Assembly (NCBI RefSeq): GCF_905475395.1
Contig: NC_058338.1
Coordinates: 9,624,935 to 9,688,934 of the forward strand
Reading direction: 5' to 3'
DNA length: 64,000 nucleotides
Origin: Chrysoperla carnea
Taxonomy: Eukaryota > Arthropoda > Insecta > Neuroptera > Chrysopidae
The translations under genes were made by a program, and so were the position numbers. Each line of letters starts with the position of its first letter. Within the stretch, counting starts at the first letter, position 1. Below, piece by piece: positions 45,248 to 59,300 of the stretch. Under the pieces are notes generated by a model. The model did no database searches, had not been told where the DNA came from, and saw nothing but the letters and a program-made list of their open reading frames with translations.

Positions 45248-47204
45248 TTTTTACTCCATTCACAATGTGCGTTTATTTAAATTATTGTTAATCTATTCGA
45301 ATTGCCTTTTAATTTTTGTATAAACTGCTATTCCTAAATTTATCTATTTTTAATATTTAACATTTATCCATCTGTCCTTTCCTTTTTTATTACTATCAAG
45401 TGGTTTTCGATTTGGTGTCCAGATGTTTTATTAATATATTGGCTCTCTAGTTATGAATGTTGGGGTCGAATAATCCAAAACTGATAGCATCAATATCAAA
45501 ACAACTTCATTGTTAAAAAATGATTCGTAAAACAGTAGGTAAAAATATCAGAGAGGCACTTGAGCGAGTCCCTTGGTTACTTTATTAAAAGTGTTGATAT
45601 TTGTCAAAAGAATATTGAAGCGCTTGTGTTAGACTTAAGAATGTCATAGTAATTCCTCGCCAATCTAAAGGAAATCTAAAAAGGACTTGCAAGATTTTTT
45701 GATAACTTGTGGATTTCGTCATTTAACGACAACACCTCTTTACTTCTAAGCATGTTAGAAGCAAACATGTAAGAAGGGTGTAGTTTTTTACTTTCAATTC
45801 TCGTTTTAGTTTACATTGACCGACGTTAGTATGTTGCATTGACCGACTGTCTCGATCATAAAATTGTTTGTAGTATTCATGGATTGTTTAGTGATCGAAG
45901 GTTAGTATAAACATCTATGGTAATAATAAACTGAATAAAAAACATAAATTTTTGAGTTTCAACATTTTTAATTTGGTCAGATAAAGATCTAAAAAATAAA
46001 TAATCAAATAAATAAAAATCAAATTTAATAAATTACGTAACATAAATTTTATTAATACTTGTCAATAATAATACATTACTATTACACTTTACAGGAAATT
46101 ATTAATTTGATTTAATGATCGAGAATACCTATCTATCCACCTATCAATTTTTATAAATAATTTATTTATAAAAAAAAAAATAGTTGTAGCGACCTATTTT
46201 ATGTCAAAATTATTGTCAATTATTGTTTGTCTGTTGTGAAAATGTAATTATTAGGTAGCTATATGAGTATTATTATCATCTATTTGCTCATTAATAGCTT
46301 TGTTTTATCAAATATATCATAAATTGGTCATTTGCAAAACTATTGTTTACAGGACCGGATTAACCATTAGGTAGAATAAGCAGCTGATTAGGGGCAAAAA
46401 CAATTGATTATATTCAGAGACAAAATTCAATTGGAAAATTAGGATATGTCAGTTACAATAGGTATAACGTTAAATAAAGTTTAAATTAAAATAATCTCGT
46501 CAAAACTATTTTATTTCGGTTATTACATTTTATACAACAAGAATAAAACTAAAATTAAAATAACTGCGTTTCCTCACATCCCTTCAACAATTTAAAAACA
46601 GTCGATGATCTTCAAAAGGTTGAAAAGGAACTCCAAAGAATGCATTGCCTGTGCCCCCGACATGATTAATCTGGCCCTGATTGTTTATCACATTAAATCG
46701 TTATTAGTTGTTTGGTAATCAGGATAGTACTAATTATTATCAATTTATAGAAAATAACTGTATTTTGACTATTATGACTCTTATGGACTTTACCTCAGAG
46801 CCATGATAATTAATTAATAAAGTACATAAGTTTTTTTCATAGAGATACCATAGAGCTGTATAGATATAGGAAACGCATTACGTAAATTCTTGCCCGCAGT
46901 GAAAGAGAAAGAGACAGCTATACGCGCCTACTTTATATTCATATGTCTCTCTCTACTGCGATCAACCGTTGGGCCAGTGACTTTGCACCTTTATGATATT
47001 ATCTCTATGGTTTTTTACTGCATCCGTTTGTCATGAGTTTAAAATTGTAAAAATTATTGTCAATTATTGGAAAACTTTTAACTAATTCATTTATGGCTTT
47101 CCTTAACGTATTAAAACTAAATCAATTATACATTGATTTCAAATTCGTACATTTCGATTCGAAATAAAATAAATGTTTCTAGAATTGAGACTTTTCATAT
47201 CTTA
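45248..47204. other. Intergenic DNA between RpS8 and the serpin
   Basis: These two genes converge. No gene was recognised. The sequence is AT-rich with scattered simple runs, and the serpin 3' UTR must lie just below 47205 on the minus strand. Confidence 0.4.
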
Positions 47205-47338
47205 TCATTGTATTCTTGAGTTTAGTGGATTCACAACTTTTCCGGTCATTAAAGTTACATCCAATGTTGAATCCATGATGAAATAGATAAAGGGATGCGT
47301 GACTTTGAATTCAACTGGTCGATAATTGTAGTAATGCC
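47205..47338 (-). CDS. Serpin C-terminal exon with stop
   Basis: 134 bases encoding HYYNYRPVEFKVTHPFIYFI, MDSTLDVTLMTGKVVNPLNS, RIQ and TGA (47205-47207). It carries the serpin signature (F-x-V-x-H-P-F and GKVVNP). Acceptor TTCTTTTCAG. Confidence 0.9.
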
Positions 47339-50300
47339 CTGAAAAGAAAAATATCCTGTTAGAAAATGTTTCTTTTAAGTAGTTTGGATTTGCTTTTAAT
47401 GTGACAAAAACAAAAGGCGTACACACCATTTTCCTGAAATGTTCACTAGGTAAGCGCTATTGATAAAAGTGATTCGTACAGTTGACATGAGCCCCGAAAG
47501 AATTTCATGCGGAGGGAGTGCATTTGCATTTACTTGAGCAATAAAAAATGCAACTGATGAAATCTTTATTTTACTATAAGTATAATTTCCTGAAAGAAGT
47601 AACTTAAATCTTTTGGCCATGATGTCGATTAAGTAATGTTGGCAGGACATTTCTTTTCGTGTATAAAAATTGAACTAGCAGAACGAAGGGATGGTAATAA
47701 TAAATTAACACAGTAATTACAACAAATTATATTTGTTAATATAAAAATATTAACACTAACTAAACACTAAACAATACCTACAATGCGTATTAGTGTATTA
47801 GCATGGCATGGTATGCCGCAGTGGTAACAAAACATGTGTCTTGTCACAGAGTTGTGGGCAAGTAAATTATACAAACATTGTTCAAATCAAATTAGCGTTA
47901 AATTACTGCTGTCTTTTTATTATTTTACTAGAATTCATCCTCTTCAATATGTTGTGTATACGCTAACTTTTACAAATTGGCATTTGTTGTACTATTTAAG
48001 TAAGTACTTATCTATGGTTAGCTTATGTATTTATTGTTTGTTATTATTATTATAAAAAAAATTATGCAATTTTACTATTAGTTTCTTGCTAGATTATTTA
48101 TTTACGATGGCATGCCAACCAGTTAACAATTTGATTTACTAAATCAAGGATTTCTTTATTACCCGACTATCAAGGAGTGGTTATAGGTTTTTTTGCGCGT
48201 ATCTTGTATGTAAGTACGTATATTTATTTGTGAATTTAATGTGGCTCAATGGATTTCAACATTTTACCTAGTGATATTTGTCTCAAAAACCCAAGTGTTC
48301 TTACATAGTGTCCTCTGTGTCCTCCTTGAGAACAACTTGTTATAGCCATGGTGGATTTACAAGAGCCATTATTTTATTTGGTAAATTACGGAGCATCTTG
48401 CTATAGAAACGACAGGCTCAGATGAAAGGGGCGTTTGAGATGACCCCCTTCGTGCCAACGAGTCCGCTGCTTCATTCCCTTTAAAGCCAGAGTGGCCCGG
48501 TCCCAGATCAGTCTGACTGTATTGTTCAGTGCCAGACTATCTTCGATTTTAACTTTGACGCCTCAAGGGCCCGAAGGATGGCCTGACTATCTGAGTAGAT
48601 GCTGATACGTGTCCCACTGTAATCTCTTATCATGGCGAAGATTTCTGATTGAAAAACCGTCGCATTTTGACCAAGAGGAATCAATTCCTTTATTCTAGGT
48701 TCATAAACACCCGCACCAGATTTATCTTCGGCCCTTAACTCATCCGTATAAAGATATAGTCCTAAGGCCGAAATTTTGTTTATTTTCGCGCTGATGTAAT
48801 AAAACTGTTTTTTAAAATTTATTTATTTAAAAAAATTACATAATTTTTTTAATTCATTATTTATTGAATTATGTAAGTTAAAAAAATAAAAGATGGTAAC
48901 AATGGATCGGTATGCTGAAGTAAAGTAGAATTATGCATATTATATTATTGTACAATTTGACAACCATTTCGTTAGCCATTTATAAGATATGAAGTAAGAA
49001 GAGTATAATATATGAAGTAAGACGTTCTTATGCATGAAACAAAGAAAAAAACTATTACTAGATATGTCCAACGTGTACCAAGTATGCACATGTTTGCTAC
49101 ACAGAAATGCTCTCTCACTCTCTGACACAATTACCTCTTATTTTCCTTTGTCCATGATATACATATTCTTTGCTACATTAGCGCCATTATAGCTCCTTTG
49201 TTTAATGCTATTTGGTGGACACTTATTGATTCAAACAGCCATATGAGATTGTATTCCTTACCTCTACATTTCATACCACATAGAAGCATGACCGCTGTCA
49301 GTAGACACACCAAACCTGCCTGACTATGTGATTGCTATACAATTCTGCTGTGTTGTTTTCTTTGTTTTACGCATAAGAACGTTTTACTTCATATCTTATA
49401 AATGGCTAACGAGATGGTTACCAAACTGTATACAGTATGTATGTAGGTATATTCATATTGATGGTATTGTTAAAACCTTTTAATATTTTTATAACACTTA
49501 TCGGTGCATAACTACTTGAAAATTTTTATTTAACAATTTTACATGTTGATAATTGAATATTATAAAATAAATACTTGGGTTAGGTGCCCATCATGTATTA
49601 AAATAAACATTTGTAAGTCACTGTTTTGTCATCATGAACATGATTGTCATTTCAGTTTGTGAATTAAACTAGAACTAACAAAATACTTGTCTATGTAGTT
49701 ATATTGTTTAAAAAAACAGAATATTATTTTATTTGACAAATTTTGCAAAATCATATTATGGTGTAATCAATATATTAGGTTGTTTCAAAAGTTTTGCCCG
49801 TTTTAACGTCATGTGTTAACAATACATTGATGCTGTTCATTTTATCCCAAAATTTAATTTTTTTGCCTCTTTGATAAAATTTTTCGAGAAAACCATTCTC
49901 GGCAAGGATATCAATCGGCCGGATATTAGAACATCCGGAAAAGGCGACGGTAGCTTTGGTTTAAATTGAGTTACTAAATTCGATAGGTTGACAAATTAAA
50001 TACTTACTTTTTTTAATGCTTGATTCCATATAATTTCTTATTGTAACTGTTACTGCTTGTTCTATATTCGTCACGTAAATATTCTCATCTTCTGTCATCA
50101 AACTGAAATCAGCATGACCTGGTTCAAATATATTGTGAATTCCAAGCTGAAAGTATGAACATAATTTAACTGTTATGTATTACTGTTACCTAAGCTATTT
50201 CGAACTTCCGATAAGCGACGTAATGGGTTATGGAATAAACGGATTATAAAGAAGGAGATTAGGTCATCCGGGACCTAAAGTAAAAAAAACAACTTACCCT

Positions 50301-53300
50301 TTGCAAAGTGTTTGTTAAAAATACAAAACCTTTTAACATGAAACTAGGAATAATGGCACGTACATAAGTGTCTTTTAAATTTCGAATAATGTTTCTTAAA
50401 GTGTCATATTTTCTAATATCACAAATTAATGTATTCACACCTTGTGGGTTTAATGGTAACACAATTAACAAATAATATTTATCACTGTCTAGTGGGAATT
50501 TTAGTGCAAGTGAGCGTAATAACGGTAAATACGTAAATGGTAACACTGTATCATATTCCGTATAATTTACATTATACTGTTCCTTGATTCCATTCACTAA
50601 GAATGGATATTGTCGACTTTGTATTGGTGGTATGCTTGTCACAATTGGTTCTTGGAATGTAAAATAATTTTGTCCATCATAATGTCTTGCTATTAAATAG
50701 TCAGCGAGTGATCGTTTACGTCTTGGTGATTCTGTTTCCATCGTCATGGTTTCCAAACTATTTGTGGTAAGTTCTTCACTACTAGTTGTAGATTTTCCCA
50801 TAGTTGTCATTTCTTCGATACTTAATGTTTCAATCTCATTGCTACTTTCGCTACTCACAGACGCGGAAGCTGTTTCATCGGTATTTGTATCTACTGACTC
50901 CAATGTTTCTGGTGAATTATTTTCGATTTCTGGCTCTTCAGGAGGTTCTTCGGAATTTTCTGCGGGTGTTTCTGGTGTCACAGCCATTGCCATTGTGGTT
51001 TCATCTTCTTTTGTCATTGTGACTGTTTCGGAACTAGTGGTTTCTGGAATAGTTGTTGACACAGTAGTTATTTCTGGTGTCATTTCTGGAGCAGAAGTTT
51101 CTGTTGTTATTGTTGTAGGCTCAGTCGGAGTTTCTGATACAGTTGTTGTTTCGGATTTTGGCTCTTCAGCCATTGTTGTCTCTGGTTCTGACTTCGGCGT
51201 TGTCGTTTCTGTATCTGGTTTTGGCTCTTCAGCCATCGTAGTTTCTGGTTCTGAATTTTGAGCCGTTGTAGTTTCTGTGTCCGACTTTGGAAGTGTGGTG
51301 GTTTCTGGTTCTGCTTTTTCAGTCGTTGTAGTTTCTGACTCTGATTTTGAAGTTGTCATTATCTCAACTGCTTCAGTTGTTGGTGGGGATGTCATGATTG
51401 GTGTAGTGTCCTCCATAATGGTTGTTTCACCGGAAGTCATTGCACTCATTGTTGACATTACTGACATCATTGTTGTAGCCGCACTTTCACTAGTCTCCAT
51501 TGCATTTTCTGCTACAGTCGTAGTTTCTGAGCTAATTTTCATTGTAGTTGTTTCAGGGGTTTCACTTAACATTGTTGTCATTACTTCCGTTGTTTCCGTT
51601 GTAAATGAAGTTGACGGCATTTCAGGTGAGGTACTGGTAGGTTTCTCAGTTTGAGATAGTACGGTAGTCATAACGGTCGTAGTTTCCGGAGGTAAAGATG
51701 TACTCGTGGTCATATTTGTTTGTAGATCATAGCCAAAAAATTGTAAGACCGCTTTATAACCAGGAGTTAAGGTTATATTATCATTGTTCAAAGATAATCC
51801 TGCCAGAAAGCCTTCTTTTGGCACAAAATAGCTCTGCAACAAAGAGAAATTATGCAGTTAATTGCGTTTGATTAATTGCATGTTAGATTATGTAACTAAA
51901 ACATATTTTTATAGTATTTTTTTCGGGGAATAATATTACAGTTATATTTTTCTTTTCAAAAAGTGTGAGTAGCACAAACTGCCATGTTATTAAAAAAAAA
52001 AGTATTGTAACTTTTAAATAAACCATATTTCCGTGTGCATTTAATAATATTTTGTTGACAATTTATTTGTATTCAACGTAGTAAAACTATAATTTTAACA
52101 AATATCGTACAAGCTAAGGTTGTTGCTGGTGTAATAATATAGGTACTCGTTTTATAAAATTGAACAAAATTAAAAATGTGATAAAGCAATGCAACAGTAA
52201 ATGAAATGAAAATTTCATCAGTGGTATCACTTTCAGATCTCTTTGCCTCTGCGCCCATCCGAAATATTTTTCCGCAAATCGTACAGTTTAGGCAAAAACG
52301 AACTAACAAGTTTTACCCAAAATTGTTTTATCGCATCAAAATTGTTATTTCGTATAATTGCTCCTGCGAAATCAAGGCCCTTTTCGAAAAAAATTATCCA
52401 ATAAATCTAATAAAAGTGGTTCGGTTTTTCCATAAAATTTTGGGGCTCAGCCAAATTATTATCCAAAAATAGTTTTTTTATGTATACTTCGAAAAAAGTG
52501 TTCCAATACATAAAAAATCGTTTTTTTATGTATACATAGCGTTAATTATCGCAACTCCAACACTCCTGAGACTGCGCGTTAGTATTGTCTTAGCTTTTTT
52601 AAGTTTTGCCTTTGAATAAGTTCACGAAATCGCTTATTTTCAGTTATTTGGAACGGCCTATGTTAAGCTCGACTTGTCAAAGCGAGGGCAAATAGCTTAT
52701 ATTATTTTTGGGTACTAAAATCTTGTCACTCAGTGTACTAATATGTTCATGATTATTATTAGGTGCCTAATTAATAAAAATGTTTCAAATTCATTTTATC
52801 CAAATTATTCAATTTCCAAATTCATAAAAATTTTGCAATAAAATTTAAATAATGTATTTCCGAATAATTTATCTTCCAATAAAATCACCGTTTGATAGAT
52901 TAATTATTCATTCGACTAGGATAATATTATTATTTAAAAATAAATAATTTATTTTTTACGAAATATAATTAATTGACCTTATACAATAATAAAAAAAAAT
53001 TGCAATTTACCTAAAAAAAAATGTGAATAAAAATATCACTTAATTATAGCTCCCAATCACTATTGTATAATTTAGGTGTATTGTACGTTATAAAAATAAT
53101 ACAATTAACACACAGGGAAATGAGTAGAAATGCAATCAATGAATATCGAAATAACTTCACTATTTTGTTAAAAAAATCAATATAAATACAATATCTCTAC
53201 AATCTACATGAATTTAATATCACAATTGTGATATTATTTTTATTATATCTATGAATTAGTGTTTTTATAATCATTTAATTAGTATTAGACTAGAAGGTAG

Positions 53301-56300
53301 AGAACGCTCCAGGTAACCGGTATTCATGTAAGGCTAAAAATTTGCGGTTATGTAGAAAAATGTTAAAAACAAAAGTTGTAGATCTTTTTATTGCCAGATG
53401 AATGTAAACCTGATATGGATACCGGGACACAGGGACATTCAAGGGTAGTGTAAAGCTGGCGAGCTTGCTAAAAACGGCACAAAGCAATTTATAATAAGCA
53501 TTAATAGGTATCCAGGAGTTCCCTTTTGCTAACTGCAAGCTGCTCCTGAATATGGGGGGAACGCACTTGTGGTGATGCAAGACGAATATGGTCGGAGTAC
53601 AATCGTAAGTGTTCCGAAGAACTTAAGTCGCTTCAAAGGGTCTGTATAAGAAAAAACGTTGCGGCTATTACAGGACATTGGCTAGGCGCTTAAATGGTTG
53701 GGCCTTGAGTCAGGTATTTTTGACGACCACTCCGACTTAAAGTATGTTAGTATGTTGGCGTCAAAGCACTCTTGATGTTCTGAAACAGCTTCAAAATAGT
53801 TCATGGAGTAGTTGTTGGATACGATTCAACCTTCTATACGATATTATAACGGAAACTATGGCTTTGTCCCCAGAACAGCCACTCTAACCTATCCTAACTT
53901 AACATGCAACCTTAGTCACATACATCAAAAGACGTTGAACATAGGAAAGTACCAAACAGTATATAACATCGCAAAATGGATAGGTTAGGTTAGGTTAGGT
54001 TAGAGTGGCTTCTCTGGGGTAGGATGCACTTAGACCATAGGCTTTGTTTGCAAAATAGATACAATGCACTCATTTTGTGATATTCTACTGTTTGATACAT
54101 GTCTACGTTCGATGTTCCCTTTTGCTATTGTCACAGATAAAATACCAGAACGCGAAGAATTTGGTAAGCAATTGGATAAGCATTTCATTGGAAATAAATA
54201 GTATTTCGAGTTGTTTGACGTCCTGTGCGGAAATACGTTTTTGCCCAGAGTTTAACTCATTGACTCAGATGTCACGGAAATCATCGTGAAAAATTGAGCG
54301 TATGGAAAAAAAAGTTGAGCGCAAGATTCTTCAATCAAAATTTTATTTTCTTGCAGGGGAAGAGGCAAGCAAAAACGAATATTCATGGTCAGCAGTCTCA
54401 AGATCAAAAATCAATAAATTTCGAAACGTAGCTTGTACAGCTAACTAGTCCGTGCAAGCGTTTCATAAATATATTTACTTGAGTATATCATTTTCATAAT
54501 TTCTTGCGAATATAAAAAAACAGCGATATTCACGAATGCCAATACGAATATTCGTTGCAGCACTAATACATACACAATATACAGATGCTTTTGTGAATAT
54601 AGTTAGTTATCTATCTATCATTGTTATCTATCAGTTGCATTGCTGTAGTTACAAATGATACAGTGATGTATATCAATATTTATTATTTATTTGAGAATAA
54701 TAATCATTATATATTTATTGGTAAGTATATAATGTTATAGTGATTACTCCCATAAGAGCTGGCGGCTCTCTCTCTCTCAGTCATCAATTCCCTATATTTT
54801 ATAGTTTTGGAAGAAATGGGACACTAAACAAACAAAAGTTTTTAATTTTGTACGGAACATTTTTTACATTTAAATTTTTGTTTTATCTCTAACGGTTTAT
54901 TAGATGGGTTCTACAGACCCAAGACCAAATTGACCTATGTTGCTCAGTTACGGACTCAATTTTTACGCCCTCAGCTATAAAAATTTCAGTTTCATACCTC
55001 TTTTAGGTTTTTAGTCACTCTGTTTTTTAATGCAACAAGCTTAATTAATTGTTATTTTTCAATAATTTTAATTTAATATTTACTATACCATTTATACGTC
55101 AACAATTCTTATTTTTATGTTAGTTATTTTAGCCATAAGAAATATCATATAGATTAGAATGTTCATTTTCCAATTTTTACTAAACTCTGAAAGTTTGCAG
55201 TTAAACCGTAGACTTGATAATGGAAGTTATGGAAGTTATTGAATTTAATACACAATCTAAATATAATATATATAATATTGAATTATTAATATTGGCATGG
55301 AATTCAATATAATGTTTGTTTGTTTGTTTGTAATGTTAATAATACATATAGTAGCACATACCGACTGTAAATTACGCAATATCCGTATTTTGTAGATGTA
55401 AGTTTATAAAAATATAATCAATTAGTCCATAATCTTTTAAAATCAGAATTACCCTCGGAAAAATATCCTAAGAAATATTGTCAAATAAAATATATGTCAA
55501 CTATAAAACAGCAAAACGGCAGCAAAAAATAGAAAATGGAAATTTCACAAAATTTAATTTACTAATTGAATTTATATTAGGTTTTTGGTAGTACATACTA
55601 TATTACAATAAATAATTAAAATAATTGTAATCCTCATTTAATTTTCTTTATTTTGATACCCTACTCGTAAGTTTTTTTTTAATTTTTTCAAACACTCATC
55701 AAAGAACACCTGAGCTTTTGAGACAAATATAATGATACCTTAAATCTTAAAATCCATTGAGCCGTGTGGAAGATACGAGGTAATAAAGAAATTTACAAAC
55801 AAATATGCATACATAAAAAAGAGACTATTACAGAGTAATTTTAACGCATGCATGACTTTAAAAAACAAATAAATATATATTTTGGTCACTGGTATTACAC
55901 TCTACCCTATGATAGTGATACTTTACCAATTTTAATAAAACTTTGATGAGGATATTAAATATATGAATATTTATGGATAAAATAATATAGCAAATTAATA
56001 ACAAATGTAATAAATTAATTACAGATTTATAAATAAATTAGTATTGAATTGAACCGTTTCATTTCATATTCAAATTCAAATTAATACTTAATATTATAAT
56101 AAAGCGTAACGTTAGGCCGTCAGGGTTGTATATTGTTTGTGACCCTGCAATACTATTCGCCCATGAAAACGTTTTTATATATTATTTCCGTTGACTTTGT
56201 TGTAAAGTTAATATCGAAAATCGTTTTGGAAAAATCATGTAGGTAAATCACTACCACTTCATAGTATAAATCAAAGTCGCTTCTCGTTGCCCGACCCTAT

Positions 56301-59300
56301 GTATGCTTAGATCTTTAAAACTACACAACGGATTTTGATGTGAATTTTTTAATAGTTAGAATGATTCAAGAGGAGGGTTTATATGTATAATAAATGCATA
56401 ATATAGTAGAGAAACACTGATAATTTTAGAGGTTTCTAATGTGATGTCGTAAATAAACACATTTGTGTATATAAAGCCATTCTGTAGTATATTTAGTATC
56501 AGCACTGCACCCGTGCGAAGCCACAGCGGATCGCTAGTGATTCCATAAAACTTTATTTTTATATTTTTATAGTTTAACGTTCCACAATAAGTTCTCTCTT
56601 CCAAATTTTATCTCAGAAATATTTTGATAGCAAAGGTCGGAAATTTTTTGATTCTTTAAATGAATTAATGATTCACTAAGTGAATCATTTTGTTGATTTT
56701 CTCGGGCAAAAACTAGTAAAAATATTTTGTGGAATTATTTGTAGTATTGTTAAAGTATACATATATAATATGTAATTATGAATAGTTGAATGCAACTTAA
56801 TTAATATTCTTGAAAAGCGTAATGCGGAACCAAATATAGTTCACATATTGTAAGTATTTATTTATTTGTTATTATTATTATTTACGACAATTTTTAATGA
56901 ATCTTTCAAATCGTACATCTCAATTAGTATTTTTAATTGATTTTTATTGAACCTTGAACCGTTCAAGGTGAATTAAATTCATTAAATTTCTTAATCAACT
57001 TTAACAAAATTTTTATTTATTTTACGCATCTAGATTATATGATTGTACCGCGAGTACCGGTAAATTTAAACAAAAATAAAGTTTTATCGTTATCTGAGTA
57101 GTTCATCTATCATTATTTTTTATTTCCTACATAATTACATAATTTATATGAATTCAAGGCTTTATTGTAATGCTTCGTAATATTTAATATTGTTACTACT
57201 GGTTATAGACATCAAGGCAATTCGGGAAAAGTTATTTAATAATATTTAATAACTATTAAATTCAATTTATGATGCCTATAACCGAAAATGTATCTTAAGT
57301 GAAATCCGTTCCAGACACTGCAGCGAACGGGAATATGTGTTAGAGAATATTAGAATACTCATTCCACAAACGATGGCCAAACTTTAATATTATTTGAGGG
57401 AGACTAAGGCCTCTCTACCATTAAAAGCGAGCGTTGGTGGAAGTAAGTGATCGTGGTCAAACTACACGTGAGAGTAGAACCTACTTGTAGATCAAGAAAC
57501 CATATTTATTGCGACTCATATATAGAATATAAAGAAGGACAGCGATGTTGATTGAAGAGTTCCGGGAAAAACTGGATTATGTATCAGGATATTTCCGATG
57601 ATTTGTTTTGATCAAAAAAATAGTAAAACTGATATCATAATAGATCTAGTTATATCTTAGTAAATGTACACTTGTCTGTTTATGTAGATCTTAGATCATA
57701 TATTTTTAAGTGTATTTTCAAAGTGTAGTGTATTTTTAAAGATTTAGATCCACTTACATCATAATTGATGTACAGAAATTCATCTGTGTACATCTGAGTA
57801 CATCAACGTACATCAGTGTCGAACTCGTCTATTGATAATAACGTAGACGAGTTCGATCGGACTCTGGCGGACGAGTCCTCTAATGAATTTTGACCCATAT
57901 AATCAATTTAATATCTTAAGCATATGCGGGGTGTTAAAACAATTAATTTTGTCAGCTATTATCTTCACATGTTCTGTTTTCTATTTTGATTGGACAAGAT
58001 AATTAAATAGTATTCAATGTAAATATTTTCCTCTTTATGATATAATTAATTTACAAAATCTGCGATATCATGTTGAATGTTTTAAATTAAAAATAAATGG
58101 ATTCGACAACCAATTATAACATATTTAATTAATAGCAAGAAAGAAGAGTTAATATTACATAATGTGTAACTAGCTAATGTTTATATTTTATTTTTTACTA
58201 TTTATTATTGTAGCTGTACATACTATAATTAAAATACAATAATTTTTGTTTTATTTAAAGATTTTAATGATAAGTAAACTCATTGCAAATCATTTTATGG
58301 GTAGCTTTTATTGTCATAAAAAAAAAAATGTTATATGATAAAGTTTTAAATTTTTACAACAAATTAGAGATATCATACTTTTCCGATTCACATGTGTTCT
58401 CAACTTTTCGATATTCGCAAAACTCGAGACGTAATAAATACAAAAAAATCTTTAATTAAAAAACTAAATACAGCTTTTTATAATTCTTAAAAAGTGATAC
58501 TTCTAGACCGCCTAGGTATTTACATCACAGGATTAACGCGAGTCAAAAGCTCTAAAGAACCAAGCAGACACTATTTAACAGCATGGTCAACCCATATGGA
58601 TCAGTGAATGAACGCAATCACAAGGTTACTGCATGGGTCAAAAAATCCATAGCCCTATGCTAGCTCGATTCTATTAAACCCATACAGCAGTGAGTGAACG
58701 TAATCGCGGGGTTAATGCAAGCTGTTTTAATCGGAGTTGTTTTGGCACCCAGTCATTTTTATACCGAGTTATTTTTTCAGAAGTTGTAATGACCGAGTTG
58801 TTTTGACCGAACTTATTAGAGATCGAGTTATTCTTAGCGGGTCCCATCATTCTGAACGGCACTAGATATCTAGAATTCTAGGATTAGTGGGAATTTAAAA
58901 TGAAGTTTTTGCAAAATTCCTACATTAATCCAAAATCATTAGCTCATTTTCCTTGAAGAGGAAACTCTCTAAAATAAAATATTTCATAATTAGTGAAAAA
59001 AAAATAAATAAATTATCCAATTTTAAACGGATATATACTCATATTAAGATAAAAAACAAGATACCGTTAATTCAAGATTAATTTATATTATTCATCAATG
59101 TCAAAAACCTTTATGAAATTTATTTGCAAAAAAACAAATAAGTTTTAATATACTTTCAGTAACTATCATCAGAAAGAATGTTTAGCAAAAATGAGTCATT
59201 GAATTTCGTATTAATGTGTGAAAAATTATTTAACTCTTTTATACCCATATGGTGTGTCGAAAAGTTATTTCACATATTAGTGTGATTTTCTGGAAAATAA

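Noticed and set aside
50746..51261. 171-codon plus-strand frame rich in Val/Ser
   Set aside because: It is the antisense of the Thr/Ser-rich serpin repeats; the codon pattern is explained by the minus-strand gene.
53290..53580. 96-codon minus-strand frame as a gene
   Set aside because: The plus strand here carries a LINE RNase H fragment, and the minus frame is its shadow.
57856..57890. Hammerhead ribozyme near GGACGAGTCC
   Set aside because: A GGAC/GTCC stem is present, but the CTGATGA and GAAA core elements are absent on both strands.
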